In this document: piece after piece, positions 45,137 to 52,716 of the stretch
How positions within the stretch are numbered: the stretch's first letter is position 1
Layout: every line of letters starts with the position of its first letter
Source: DASRHK01 sp035650495
GTDB taxonomy: Bacteria; Pseudomonadota; Gammaproteobacteria; Nevskiales; Nevskiaceae
DNA length: 52,716 nucleotides
Assembly (NCBI GenBank): GCA_035650495.1
Contig: DASRHK010000081.1
Coordinates: 1-52,716 of the forward strand
Direction: 5' to 3'
Program-made: the position numbers and the translations under genes
The notes under the pieces: model-generated
What the model was told of the DNA's origin: nothing
Seen by the model: the letters and a program-made list of their open reading frames with translations, nothing else
The model's database searches: none

Positions 45137-45949
45137 CTAGAACAATCCGCCCGCAACCGTGATGCACTGGCCGCTGATGTAATCGGACTCGGGATAGCAG
45201 AGCAACGCGACCGATCCCGCCGCTTCCTCCGGCGTGCCACCGCGGCCGAGCGGGATCATCTGCTTCATCGCCTCGAGCGCGCCGGCCTGCACGCCGACGT
45301 CGATCTGCTTCCCCGACACGTCGATGTGCGCCCCCGCGCCGCGCAGCGGCTGCGTGAGCCGCGTCTCGATGAGCCCGAACGCGACGCAATTCACGTTGAC
45401 GCGATAGCGGCCCCACTCCTTCGCCATCGCCTTGGTGAGCCCGATGATTCCCGCCTTCGCCGACGAATAGTTCGACTGGCCGGCGTTGCCGAACACGCCG
45501 GACGTCGACGACACGTTGACGACTTTGCGATGCGTCGGCGCCGCTTCGCTCTTCGCCGCCTCGCGGATGTAGGCCGACGCCGCGCGCAGAATCCTGAACG
45601 GCGCGGTGAGATGCACGTTGAGGATGGTGTCCCACTGCTCGTCGCCCATCTTCTGGATGACGTTGTCCCAGGTGAAGCCCGCGTTGTTGACGATGATGTC
45701 GAGCCGGCGGAATTTCTCGAGCGCCGCGCCGACGAAGGCGTCGGGGAATTCTTTCTTCGTGATGTCGCCCGCGACGGTGACTGCTTCGCGCTTCAACGCG
45801 CGCACAGCCTGCGCGGTTTCCTCGAGCGGCGCGGGATCGAGATCGTTGATGACGACGTGCGCGCCTTCGGATGCGAGCTTCACTGCGATCGCGCGGCCGA
45901 TGCCGCGTCCGGCGCCGGTGACGAGCGCGACTTTGTTCTCGAGTTTCAT
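45137..45949 (-). CDS. Short-chain dehydrogenase, FabG-like
   Basis: A 270-residue SDR with TGAGRGIGRAIA (11-22), NNAG near 88-91 and the catalytic SS...YSSAK (about 150-165). C-terminal VAGGLF matches ketoacyl-ACP/CoA reductases. It has an extra loop before the catalytic serine (REAAKSEAAPTHRK). It lies 4 nt after the penicillin-acylase family gene, so they are likely one operon. Confidence 0.9.
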   Translation of the reverse strand: MKLENKVALVTGAGRGIGRAIAVKLASEGAHVVINDLDPAPLEETAQAVRALKREAVTVAGDITKKEFPDAFVGAALEKFRRLDIIVNNAGFTWDNVIQKMGDEQWDTILNVHLTAPFRILRAASAYIREAAKSEAAPTHRKVVNVSSTSGVFGNAGQSNYSSAKAGIIGLTKAMAKEWGRYRVNVNCVAFGLIETRLTQPLRGAGAHIDVSGKQIDVGVQAGALEAMKQMIPLGRGGTPEEAAGSVALLCYPESDYISGQCITVAGGLF

Positions 45950-45953
45950 GCGC

Positions 45954-48128
45954 TCAGTATGACAATTCGGTCTTCGACTCGACGTGCTGCATCAGCTCAT
46001 CGTGATCGAGCAGTGCGGGCTTCAGCTCCTTGCGGCTGAACAGCGCGGCCTGATCGTCCGCGTGTGGCGAGCCGATCGCCGATTGCTGACCGAACGCGTA
46101 GAGCGTCCACGTCTGCGGCACTTTGCCGAACACCACGAGCCGCGGCGCCTGTGAGCCTTTCGCCGCGATGCGCTCTCCAGCCTTGTTCGGCGGCGCGAAG
46201 GAGTACGCACGCATCGCGCGATCGCATTGTGCGCCGGCTTGCCACAAGCACGCCTCGTCCTGCACCGGCAGGATGCTGGCGCCGCCGAGCGGCCAGCTCT
46301 TGGCGCCGTGCGCGGCCCGGAAATATTTCCCGAGCGGCGCATCGAGACTGCCAACCGCCTTCACCTGCGCATCGGCGGCCCTGATCGTGGCATCGAGGAT
46401 CGCACGGCGGAACTCCGGCGTGAGCTGCGCTTCGCGCCACGGGAATCTCTTCAGCGACGCGAAGCGCGGATCGTCGAGCAGCTTGCCGACCTCGTCGCGC
46501 CAGAACCAGAAGTTGAGCGCCGCGCTCGACTCGGCGTGCGCGAAGCCGTCGAAGCGCAGGATGCCGTCGACCAGCTTGCGTCCGGGCCCGTCGATTTTCA
46601 GGCGCTTTGGATGCTGCTTCAGCGCGAAGCGCAGCGCGTCCTGCCACGGCTTGGCCGACGTCCACTTCTCGTCGAACACGAAGGCCTTCGCGTCGTCGAT
46701 CGACAAGTGCTGCGCCTTCGACAGGAACTCCAGCGAGCGCACGCCGCGTGTGGTGATGCGGCCTGGCGTGTCGTAGAACACTTCCGCCGGATATTTGTGA
46801 GCGTCGATGTTGCCGTCGGCAAACAGGACGTCGGGCGAAGAGTTGTCGTTCTGCATGTAGCCCTGCGGCGGATCGAACACTTCGATCATGTCGTCGAGCG
46901 GATGGATGCCCTGCCATGCGGTCGCCGACGTGTTGCCGGGGACGGGCTTGGTGAAGTCATAACCCTTCGCGCGCTTCGGCGTCTTGCCGGCATGCAGGTA
47001 GTAGCCGTGGCCCTGGTCGTCCACCGCCATCAGGTTCTGCGCCATCATGCCGAGCGTCTTCAACGCGTCGCGCAGCTCTTTCACCGAGCTGGCGCGGTTC
47101 ATCTTGTAGATCTCTTCGTCCATCAAGGCGCCGTCGTCCATCTGCGATTGCGAGACGACGTAGGCGATGTTGCCTTCGCGACGCACGACGGGCGACAGCA
47201 CGCCGTTGTGGCGCGTGTACTCGAACTCCTGCTCGACGACCTTGCCGCTCGCCGACTTGAAGGTCTCCTTGCGCACTTCCATCTGCATCGGCTTGCCGTC
47301 GTAGAGATACGCGCGCGGATTGTTCGGATCGGTCTCGACCGCGTAGCAATCCCACATGTCGGGATGTCCGGTGGTGAACGCCCACGCGACGTGCTGGTTC
47401 TGCGACTGCCACAGCATCGCGCCCGCGGCGAAACCGGACGAGAAGAAATCGCCAGCCTGCATGCGGTATTCGTAATAGAACGGGTTGTTCACTTCGACGT
47501 GCGGATCGGCGAGCAGGATCGTCTCGCCATTCGCCGTGCGCGACGGGAATACGGCCCACTCGTTCGACGCGTGCGTCGCGGACGGATACAAATTGTTGTC
47601 CACGAACTGTCGCCGCACGCCCTCCTTCGAGCATTCCGCCGGACCCCACACGGCGTTGTAGCCGATCCAGCTCATGTTGCGCGTGAGCGCCGTCAGTGTC
47701 TCCGGCGTCAGCTCGGGCGCCCACGCGGGAACGAGCTTCGGATTCTCGGACTCGAATTTCTTCACGCCGGCGACGAACGCGCGATAGTCGCGCTGCAGTT
47801 GCGGCGACAGTCGTGCGAAGCCTTCGGCTCCCTTCTCGAAATTCATCCAGCGCCGCGCCTCGATGTCGCCGGGGAGCAGAGCGTCGCCCATGATCTCGGC
47901 GAGGCGGCCACGCACCCACAAGAGCGAGCCGAGCAATTCCGGCAAGCGATCCTGTGCCTGCGCGTAGCCGAGCGCGTAGAAGCCGGCTTCCTCGGTCGCG
48001 GCTTCGATGTGCGGCACGCCCCAGGTGTCGCGATAGATCCTCGCTATCTGCGCCGGACGCTCCGGCGCGGTCGCGCAGGCTGCGCAGAGAGCTCCGGCGG
48101 CAATCACCACAAGGATGCGCTGGCTCAA
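45954..48128 (-). CDS. Penicillin-acylase family lipoprotein (Ntn-hydrolase)
   Basis: A 724-residue precursor of the penicillin/cephalosporin/acyl-homoserine-lactone acylase family. The alpha part has RIYRDTWGVPHIEA and GYAQAQDRL; the autocatalytic site is HASNEWAV, with S188 becoming the new N-terminus of the beta chain; ADPHVEVNNPFYYEY follows. Lipobox LCAAC (C18). The only sensible start is a TTG at 48126-48128, giving MSQRILVVIAAGALCAAC; no stronger start is in frame nearby. Substrates could be acylated lactones, amino acids or glycolipids. Confidence 0.9.
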   Translation of the reverse strand: MSQRILVVIAAGALCAACATAPERPAQIARIYRDTWGVPHIEAATEEAGFYALGYAQAQDRLPELLGSLLWVRGRLAEIMGDALLPGDIEARRWMNFEKGAEGFARLSPQLQRDYRAFVAGVKKFESENPKLVPAWAPELTPETLTALTRNMSWIGYNAVWGPAECSKEGVRRQFVDNNLYPSATHASNEWAVFPSRTANGETILLADPHVEVNNPFYYEYRMQAGDFFSSGFAAGAMLWQSQNQHVAWAFTTGHPDMWDCYAVETDPNNPRAYLYDGKPMQMEVRKETFKSASGKVVEQEFEYTRHNGVLSPVVRREGNIAYVVSQSQMDDGALMDEEIYKMNRASSVKELRDALKTLGMMAQNLMAVDDQGHGYYLHAGKTPKRAKGYDFTKPVPGNTSATAWQGIHPLDDMIEVFDPPQGYMQNDNSSPDVLFADGNIDAHKYPAEVFYDTPGRITTRGVRSLEFLSKAQHLSIDDAKAFVFDEKWTSAKPWQDALRFALKQHPKRLKIDGPGRKLVDGILRFDGFAHAESSAALNFWFWRDEVGKLLDDPRFASLKRFPWREAQLTPEFRRAILDATIRAADAQVKAVGSLDAPLGKYFRAAHGAKSWPLGGASILPVQDEACLWQAGAQCDRAMRAYSFAPPNKAGERIAAKGSQAPRLVVFGKVPQTWTLYAFGQQSAIGSPHADDQAALFSRKELKPALLDHDELMQHVESKTELSY

Positions 48129-48267
48129 TTCTGATCTCAGTGTTTTTGCCCGGACGAAGCTTGCGCGCCCTTCCTGGGAGACGGTCAAGCCTGCGCGGCC
48201 ACCCGCAGACTTCTTGGGGCTGCGGACAAGAGCGGCCGGCCAGCCCGACCGGCTACTGTTTTTCCCC

Positions 48268-49359
48268 ATGTCCGCGGCTGCGTTCTTCTCGTCGACGGTC
48301 CCGGAGGCGGACTCCAAGTTCGCCGCCGCGGCGGCGCTCGCCCACGCGGCGCGCGAAACGATTCCGCATCCGCTCAAGGGTCCGCGCGGCGAGCCGCTGC
48401 AGGTCAGCGTCGCGCGACTCGGCTCGGCGCGCGCGACCCGCGTGCTGCTCGTGCTGTCGGGAACGCACGGCGTCGAAGGCTTCGCCGGCGCGGGCATCCA
48501 GACCGGCCTGCTGCATCACGCGCGCTCGATGCAGCTGTGTCCCGAGACCGCGGTGCTGCTCGTGCACCTGATCAATCCGTGGGGACCGGCGTGGGATCGG
48601 CGCGAGGATCACGAGAACATCGACCTGTTCCGCAACTTCCTCTACGCGCACGATCCGATCACGCCCGATCCGCTGTTCGACGAGATCGACGACGCGATGG
48701 ATCTCGCGAATCTCGAGAGGCGCTCCGCGCAGGAGAACGAATCGCGTCGAGAGAAGCTGCTCGCGAAGTACGGCCAGGCACGGATCATCGCCGCGATCCG
48801 GCGGGGCCAGCATCACCGTCCGCGCGCGATGACCTATCACGGTCAGGGCCCGTGCTGGAGCCGCAATGTGCTCGAGCAGGTCCTGCGCCGCGAGCTCGCG
48901 TGCTGCTCGCATCTGGCCGTGCTCGACATCCACACCGGCTTCGGCAAATACGGCGAGGGTCTCGTCATGGCGTACGACCCGCCCGGCGATCCGCGCTACG
49001 AGCGCGTGAAGCAGTGGCTGGACGGCGACATCTATACGCCCGGCGGCGACTTCGACATTCCCGCGCATGCGAAGAGCCCGTATGGCTTCATCGCGGACTG
49101 GGTGCCGGGGATCGAGATCACCGCGGCGATCGTCGAGTTCGGCACCTTCGATCCCGAGGAGACGCGCGATCATCACCTCAATCACTACTTCCATCTCTAC
49201 GGCGATCCGCGCTCGCCGGAAGGCCTGAAGGTCGGCGCGCGCTATCGTCGCTACTTCTATCCCGAGGAGCGGCAGTGGATGGACGCAATCTGGACGCGCG
49301 GCCTCGACGTGTCGCGGCGCATGCTGCGCGGCTTGACCGCGTGGGCGGATGAGGCATGA
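48268..49359 (+). CDS. DUF2817 / M14-like zinc carboxypeptidase
   Basis: A 363-residue protein of DUF2817, related to M14 peptidases and succinylglutamate desuccinylase. Zinc ligands are H67 and E70 in SGTHGVEGFAG and a histidine in LDIHTGFG; the catalytic glutamate is probably in AIVEFGTF. The family hydrolyses acyl or peptide bonds; exact substrate is unknown. No signal peptide. The stop overlaps the next gene's start (ATGA). It is divergent from the penicillin-acylase gene. Confidence 0.88.
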   Translation: MSAAAFFSSTVPEADSKFAAAAALAHAARETIPHPLKGPRGEPLQVSVARLGSARATRVLLVLSGTHGVEGFAGAGIQTGLLHHARSMQLCPETAVLLVHLINPWGPAWDRREDHENIDLFRNFLYAHDPITPDPLFDEIDDAMDLANLERRSAQENESRREKLLAKYGQARIIAAIRRGQHHRPRAMTYHGQGPCWSRNVLEQVLRRELACCSHLAVLDIHTGFGKYGEGLVMAYDPPGDPRYERVKQWLDGDIYTPGGDFDIPAHAKSPYGFIADWVPGIEITAAIVEFGTFDPEETRDHHLNHYFHLYGDPRSPEGLKVGARYRRYFYPEERQWMDAIWTRGLDVSRRMLRGLTAWADEA

Positions 49360-50111
49360 ACGTCGAAGGACAAGGCGCGATCGTCACCGGCGGCGGCTCC
49401 GGTCTCGGCAAGGCGACTGCGATCGCGCTCGCCAACGCCGGCGCGCGCGTGCTCGTCGTCGATCGCGAAGACAGCGGCGCTGCCGTCGCCAAGGAGATCG
49501 GCGCGCAGTTCGCGCGTGCCGACGTCACTGACGAGAACGCGCTTCAGGCCGCGTTCGCGAAAGCGCCCGACGCACGCATCGTCGTCAACACCGCCGGCAT
49601 GGGCGGTCCCCCGATCCGCACCGCTGGCCGAAAAGGCGCCTACCCGCTCGACGTCTTCCGCAGGATCGTGGAGGTGAATCTCGTCGGCGCGTTCAACGTC
49701 GCGCGCCTCGCGGCGGCGCAGATGTCGTCGCTCGAGCCGCTCGACCGCGGCGAGCGCGGCGTGATCGTGCTGGTGTCGTCGGTGAACGCGCAGGACGCGC
49801 CGGTCGGCACCGTGGCTTACACCGCATCGAAGGCCGGCGTCGAAGGCATGACGCTCGCCATCGCGCGCGACCTCGCGCCGCGCGGCGTGCGCTGCGTGAC
49901 CATCGCGCCCGGCAACTTCGACACGCCGATGCTGCACCTCGCGCCGAAGGAATTCCTCGATCAGCTGATCGAGCTCGTCCCCTTCCCGAACGATCGCTTC
50001 GGCGATCCCGCCGACTTCGCGCGTCTCGCGCTTTCGATCTGCGAGAACGTGATGCTGAACGGCGAAGTGATCCGCCTCGATGGAGCCGTCCGCCATGCCC
50101 AGCACCGCTGA
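49356..50111 (+). CDS. 3-hydroxyacyl-CoA dehydrogenase-type SDR
   Basis: A 251-residue SDR with TGGGSGLGKATA (11-22), NTAGMG near 78 and catalytic SS...YTASK (about 140-160). The sequence DVTDENALQAAF and the C-terminal PFPNDRFGDPADFARL are typical of type-2 3-hydroxyacyl-CoA dehydrogenases. With the hydratase and ligase after it, this suggests oxidation of an acyl-CoA. Overlaps the peptidase gene by 4 bp and the hydratase gene by 17 bp. Confidence 0.9.
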   Translation: MNVEGQGAIVTGGGSGLGKATAIALANAGARVLVVDREDSGAAVAKEIGAQFARADVTDENALQAAFAKAPDARIVVNTAGMGGPPIRTAGRKGAYPLDVFRRIVEVNLVGAFNVARLAAAQMSSLEPLDRGERGVIVLVSSVNAQDAPVGTVAYTASKAGVEGMTLAIARDLAPRGVRCVTIAPGNFDTPMLHLAPKEFLDQLIELVPFPNDRFGDPADFARLALSICENVMLNGEVIRLDGAVRHAQHR

Positions 50112-50949
50112 CACCGATTCCCGGGTTCTCTACGAAACACCGGCGGCCGCCGTCGCGCGGCTCGTGCTCAATCGCGCCGAGTCGCGCAACGCACAGGACA
50201 CGCATCTGCTCTACGACCTGAACGACGCGTTCGATCGCGCCGCGGCTGACGACGCGGTCCGCGTGATCATCCTCGCCGCGAACGGCCCGCACTTCTCGTC
50301 GGGACACGATCTGCGCGAGACCGGGCATCTGGAGAACTGGAAAGCCCATCGCCGCGTCGGCACCTACTGCGGCATGAGCTGCGGCGGCGCCGAGCCGACG
50401 CTGACGCGCGAGAAAGAACTGTTCCAGGGATTGTGCGAGCGCTGGGCCGCGATCCCGAAGCCGACCATCGCCGCCGTGCAGGGCAAGTGCATCTCCGGCG
50501 GACTGATGCTGGTGTGGCCGTGCGATCTCGTCGTCGCGGCCGACGACGCGCAGTTCCAGGACAACACGCTGGAGATGGGCGTCGGCGGCGTCGAGTACTT
50601 CGCGCATCCGTATGAGCTCGGCGCGCGCAAGGCGAAGGAGCTGCTGTTCACGTCTGATTGGCTCTCCGCCGCCGAAGCGATGCGCCTGGGCATGGTGAAT
50701 CACGTCGTGCCGCGCGCGGAGCTCGAGTCGGCGACGTTGAAGCTCGCCGAGCGCATCGCTAAGAAGTCGCCGATGGCGCTGAAGCTCGCGAAGGAAGCTG
50801 TGAACGGCGCGCTCAACGCGCAGGGCCGGAAGATCGCGATGGACAACGCGTTCCATCTGCATCAGCTCGCGCACAGTCACAACATGCAGGTCCACGGCAT
50901 GCCGGTCGATCCGGCGTTCTTCCAGCCGGGCCCCCTGAAGAAGCCATGA
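50095..50949 (+). CDS. Enoyl-CoA hydratase/isomerase family protein
   Basis: A 284-residue crotonase: FSSGHDLRE oxyanion-hole block, IAAVQGKCISGGLMLVWPCDLVVAADDAQFQ, and MALKLAKEAVNGAL near the C-terminus. The canonical second catalytic glutamate is not obvious, so hydratase, isomerase or thioesterase-like activity are all open. Start at 50095 with GGAG upstream; an in-frame ATG 15 nt earlier adds 5 residues. Confidence 0.9.
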   Translation: MPSTADTDSRVLYETPAAAVARLVLNRAESRNAQDTHLLYDLNDAFDRAAADDAVRVIILAANGPHFSSGHDLRETGHLENWKAHRRVGTYCGMSCGGAEPTLTREKELFQGLCERWAAIPKPTIAAVQGKCISGGLMLVWPCDLVVAADDAQFQDNTLEMGVGGVEYFAHPYELGARKAKELLFTSDWLSAAEAMRLGMVNHVVPRAELESATLKLAERIAKKSPMALKLAKEAVNGALNAQGRKIAMDNAFHLHQLAHSHNMQVHGMPVDPAFFQPGPLKKP

Positions 50950-50965
50950 ACGCCTGCAATCGGAT

Positions 50966-51066
50966 CGGTCGATCAGATTCGCCGGGGGCGTGCGCGACCA
51001 GGGATGGCCGTGCACGAGCTCCAGGGAAGGAATTTTCAGGCGTCCCCCGGCGGATTTGATCGACCG
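50966..51066 (+). repeat. Long inverted repeat (23-bp RNA hairpin) in leader of ligase gene
   Basis: The arms 50966-50988 (starting CGGTCGATCAG) and 51044-51066 (ending GATCGACCG) pair over 23 bp; both non-Watson-Crick positions become G-U wobbles only in plus-strand RNA. The 55-nt loop contains two near-copies of CCAGGGA-GG (CCAGGGATGG and CCAGGGAAGG). The right arm ends 11 nt before the ATG at 51078. It may be a transcript-regulatory stem or a dispersed palindromic repeat. Confidence 0.75.
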
Positions 51067-51077
51067 AGCCGACGCAC

Positions 51078-52601
51078 ATGCGCCTTCATGAGCCTTTCGA
51101 ATACCACGCCCGGACGGCGCCGGATCGACCGTGCGCCGAGGACGGCGAACGTCGTCTGACCTACGGCGAGATGGCGCGCGAGACGGATCGACTCGTCAAC
51201 GCGCTGCGCGCCGAGGGACTGAAGCCTGGCGATCGTTTCGCGATGCTGTCGCGCAACTCGGCCGACATGGTCGCCGGCTATCTCGCGGCGTCGAAGTCGG
51301 GATGCGTCGCGTTGCCGCTGAACTGGCGGCTCGCGCCGGGCGAGTGGAAGCAGATCCTGACGCAGGGCGGCGCGAAGCTCGTCATCGCGCAGGATGAGTT
51401 CGTCGATGCGTTCGCGAAGACCGGGCTCGATCTGCCGGTGTTCCCCGGCAAGAGCTATCGCGCGTGGCTCGACGCGCAGCCCGATCGCGCGACGGCAGCC
51501 GATGGCGGCGACGACACCGTGCTGTATCAGATGTACACGAGCGGCACGACCGGCGAGCCGAAAGGCGCGCTGCTCACGCATTACGCGGTGCTCAACAATT
51601 CGCTGCAGACGCTGCCGGTGTTCGAGCACCGCTTCGGCCAACGCGATCGCGCGCTGTTCGTGATGCCGATGTTCCATGCCGGCGCGGTGTCGTTCGTGGT
51701 CGGGACGCTGGTGTCCGGCGGTACGCTGGTGATTCATCGCGAGTTCAATCCGAAGACGTTCGTCGACGCGCTCGCCGGCGGCATCACGGTCGCGAACACG
51801 GTGCCGGCGATGCTGCAGATGGCGCTGACGAGCGTGCCCGACGTCGCGGAGCGCGACTATTCGCGCCTGAAGACGATCATCTACGGCGCATCGCCGATCG
51901 CAGAGGAGACTTTGCGCGCGGCGATGAAAGCGTTCCGCTGCCAGTTCTATCAGGGCTACGGGCAGACCGAGACGACGGCGTGCCTGACCATGCTCAATCA
52001 CGCCGATCACGAGCGCGCGCTGCGCGAGAAGCCGGAGCTCTTGCTTTCCGCCGGCCGCGCGCTGCCCGGCACGGAGATCCGCATCGAGGATCCCGACGGG
52101 ACGGTCCTCGCGAGCGGCGACGTCGGCGAGATCGTCGTGCGCGGACCGCAGCTGATGCGCGGCTACTGGAATCGACCCGAGGCGACCGCGGCGACGATCC
52201 GCGACGGCTGGCTGCACACCGGCGACGCCGGCTATCTCGACGACGAGGGCTATCTCTACGTCTGCGATCGCGTGAAGGACATGATCATCAGCGGCGGCGA
52301 GAACATCTATCCGCGCGAGATCGAGAACGTGCTGTTCGATCTGCCCGCGGTCGCCGACGCCGCGGTGATCGGCGTGCCCGACGACAAGTTCGGCGAGTCG
52401 GTGCTCGCAGTGATCGTGCTGCGTGCGGGCGCGAAGCTCACGGCCGACGAAGTGATCGCGCACTGCCGCGCGCATCTGGGCGGCTACAAGATCCCGCGGC
52501 GCGTCGAGTTCGCGGCGGCGCTCCCGCGCAATCCGTCGGGCAAAGTGCTGAAGAAGGAATTGCGCGCGCCGTATTGGAAAGACCGGAGACGAAACGTATG
52601 A
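51078..52601 (+). CDS. AMP-dependent acyl-CoA ligase
   Basis: A 507-residue ATP-dependent ligase that activates a carboxylic acid to its CoA thioester. Motifs: YTSGTTGEPKG P-loop (about 150-160), GYGQTE, GWLHTGD, and the catalytic lysine in PSGKVLKKELR near the end. The substrate pocket cannot be read. The leader is the long hairpin described separately; no clear Shine-Dalgarno is seen between the hairpin and the ATG. The last codons overlap the SurE-like gene by 4 bp (ATGA). Confidence 0.95.
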   Translation: MRLHEPFEYHARTAPDRPCAEDGERRLTYGEMARETDRLVNALRAEGLKPGDRFAMLSRNSADMVAGYLAASKSGCVALPLNWRLAPGEWKQILTQGGAKLVIAQDEFVDAFAKTGLDLPVFPGKSYRAWLDAQPDRATAADGGDDTVLYQMYTSGTTGEPKGALLTHYAVLNNSLQTLPVFEHRFGQRDRALFVMPMFHAGAVSFVVGTLVSGGTLVIHREFNPKTFVDALAGGITVANTVPAMLQMALTSVPDVAERDYSRLKTIIYGASPIAEETLRAAMKAFRCQFYQGYGQTETTACLTMLNHADHERALREKPELLLSAGRALPGTEIRIEDPDGTVLASGDVGEIVVRGPQLMRGYWNRPEATAATIRDGWLHTGDAGYLDDEGYLYVCDRVKDMIISGGENIYPREIENVLFDLPAVADAAVIGVPDDKFGESVLAVIVLRAGAKLTADEVIAHCRAHLGGYKIPRRVEFAAALPRNPSGKVLKKELRAPYWKDRRRNV

Positions 52602-52716
52602 GTCGCGCCGTCGTCGCGTTGCTCGCAGTCCTCCTCGCAGCTTGCGCGGTGGAGCCCGCCGGACCGCAAGCGCCGAAGCATTACCGCATCCTCGTCACCA
52701 ACGACGACGGCATCGA
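52598..52716 (+). CDS. SurE-like nucleotidase lipoprotein, cut by the window end
   Basis: Only 39 codons are present. They read a signal peptide with lipobox LAAC (C16), then a short linker and KHYRILVTNDDGI, which is the SurE metal-binding start (ILVTNDDGI). SurE is normally a cytoplasmic phosphatase of nucleoside monophosphates; this one would be exported and lipidated. It overlaps the ligase gene's stop codon (ATGA). The fold beyond this point is outside the window. Confidence 0.8.
   Translation, partial: MSRAVVALLAVLLAACAVEPAGPQAPKHYRILVTNDDGI

Noticed and set aside
45954..48497. The acylase reading frame extended to 48497
   Set aside because: The extension lies opposite the DUF2817 gene and lacks a signal or family sequence; the TTG at 48128 restores a normal lipoprotein signal.
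50966..51066. Hairpin as a retron, attenuator or CRISPR remnant
   Set aside because: No reverse transcriptase or leader peptide is nearby, there is no repeat array, and the stem has no U-run to act as a terminator.

Overview
The window looks like chromosome of a high-GC, free-living (probably soil or freshwater) betaproteobacterium. The grounds are a proteobacterial-type 16S/23S sequence read by eye, the compact argC - DUF6776 - bactofilin - erpA run beside tyrS and an M23 peptidase (an arrangement I associate with Betaproteobacteria), many Sec and lipoprotein signals, a TonB receptor, Fur-like boxes and very high GC with strong C/G third-position preference. I see no phage, transposase, integrase, plasmid genes or CRISPR, and no segment with obviously foreign base composition. 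Genus cannot be fixed by eye.

Layout. 1-4755: an rRNA operon read on the minus strand (16S, tRNA-Ile(GAT), tRNA-Ala(TGC), 23S cut by the window start) with a clear promoter and boxA sites, sitting directly downstream of tyrS. 4803-10582: housekeeping genes (tyrS, M23 peptidase, erpA, bactofilin, DUF6776, argC, hemJ). 10600-14143: a Fur-box-flanked redox cassette: a four-helix His-rich membrane protein on the plus strand and, converging on it, a tightly coupled minus-strand operon of a di-heme MauG/cytochrome c peroxidase-like lipoprotein, an outer-membrane porin and a periplasmic FMN-binding protein with a flavinylation motif. This is the best candidate for an undescribed system: an iron-regulated electron route crossing the envelope. 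14207-17102: rppH, a HAD phosphatase, purU and an inositol-monophosphatase-type enzyme. 17118-19840: a cobalamin riboswitch, a BtuB-type receptor and a PduO-type adenosyltransferase. 19845-28367: arfB, DUF4404, envelope proteins, hydrolases, a D-aminoacylase-type amidohydrolase, a DUF482 acyltransferase-like protein and UdgX.

28528-35827: many small proteins: SWIB domain, DksA/TraR zinc finger, two very basic proteins, MsrA, a 3D-domain protein, lipoproteins, and two low-complexity secreted proteins, the second with a candidate sigma-54 promoter. 35884-45133: GST, two unknown proteins, then a lipoprotein GH5 glycosidase and a lipoprotein sulfatase (divergent), VOC, AraC regulator, MFS transporter and a BNR/sialidase-fold secreted protein, suggesting use of complex glycans or glycolipids. 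45137-52716: SDR, penicillin-acylase family lipoprotein, DUF2817 peptidase, then an acyl-CoA/beta-oxidation-like run (SDR, enoyl-CoA hydratase, AMP-dependent acyl-CoA ligase) ending in a SurE-like lipoprotein cut by the window edge. A long hairpin with a 23-bp stem occupies the leader of the ligase gene.

Genes are packed tightly: ATGA overlaps join most co-directional pairs and three convergent pairs share a CTAG stop. All functional calls come from reading motifs, not database searches.
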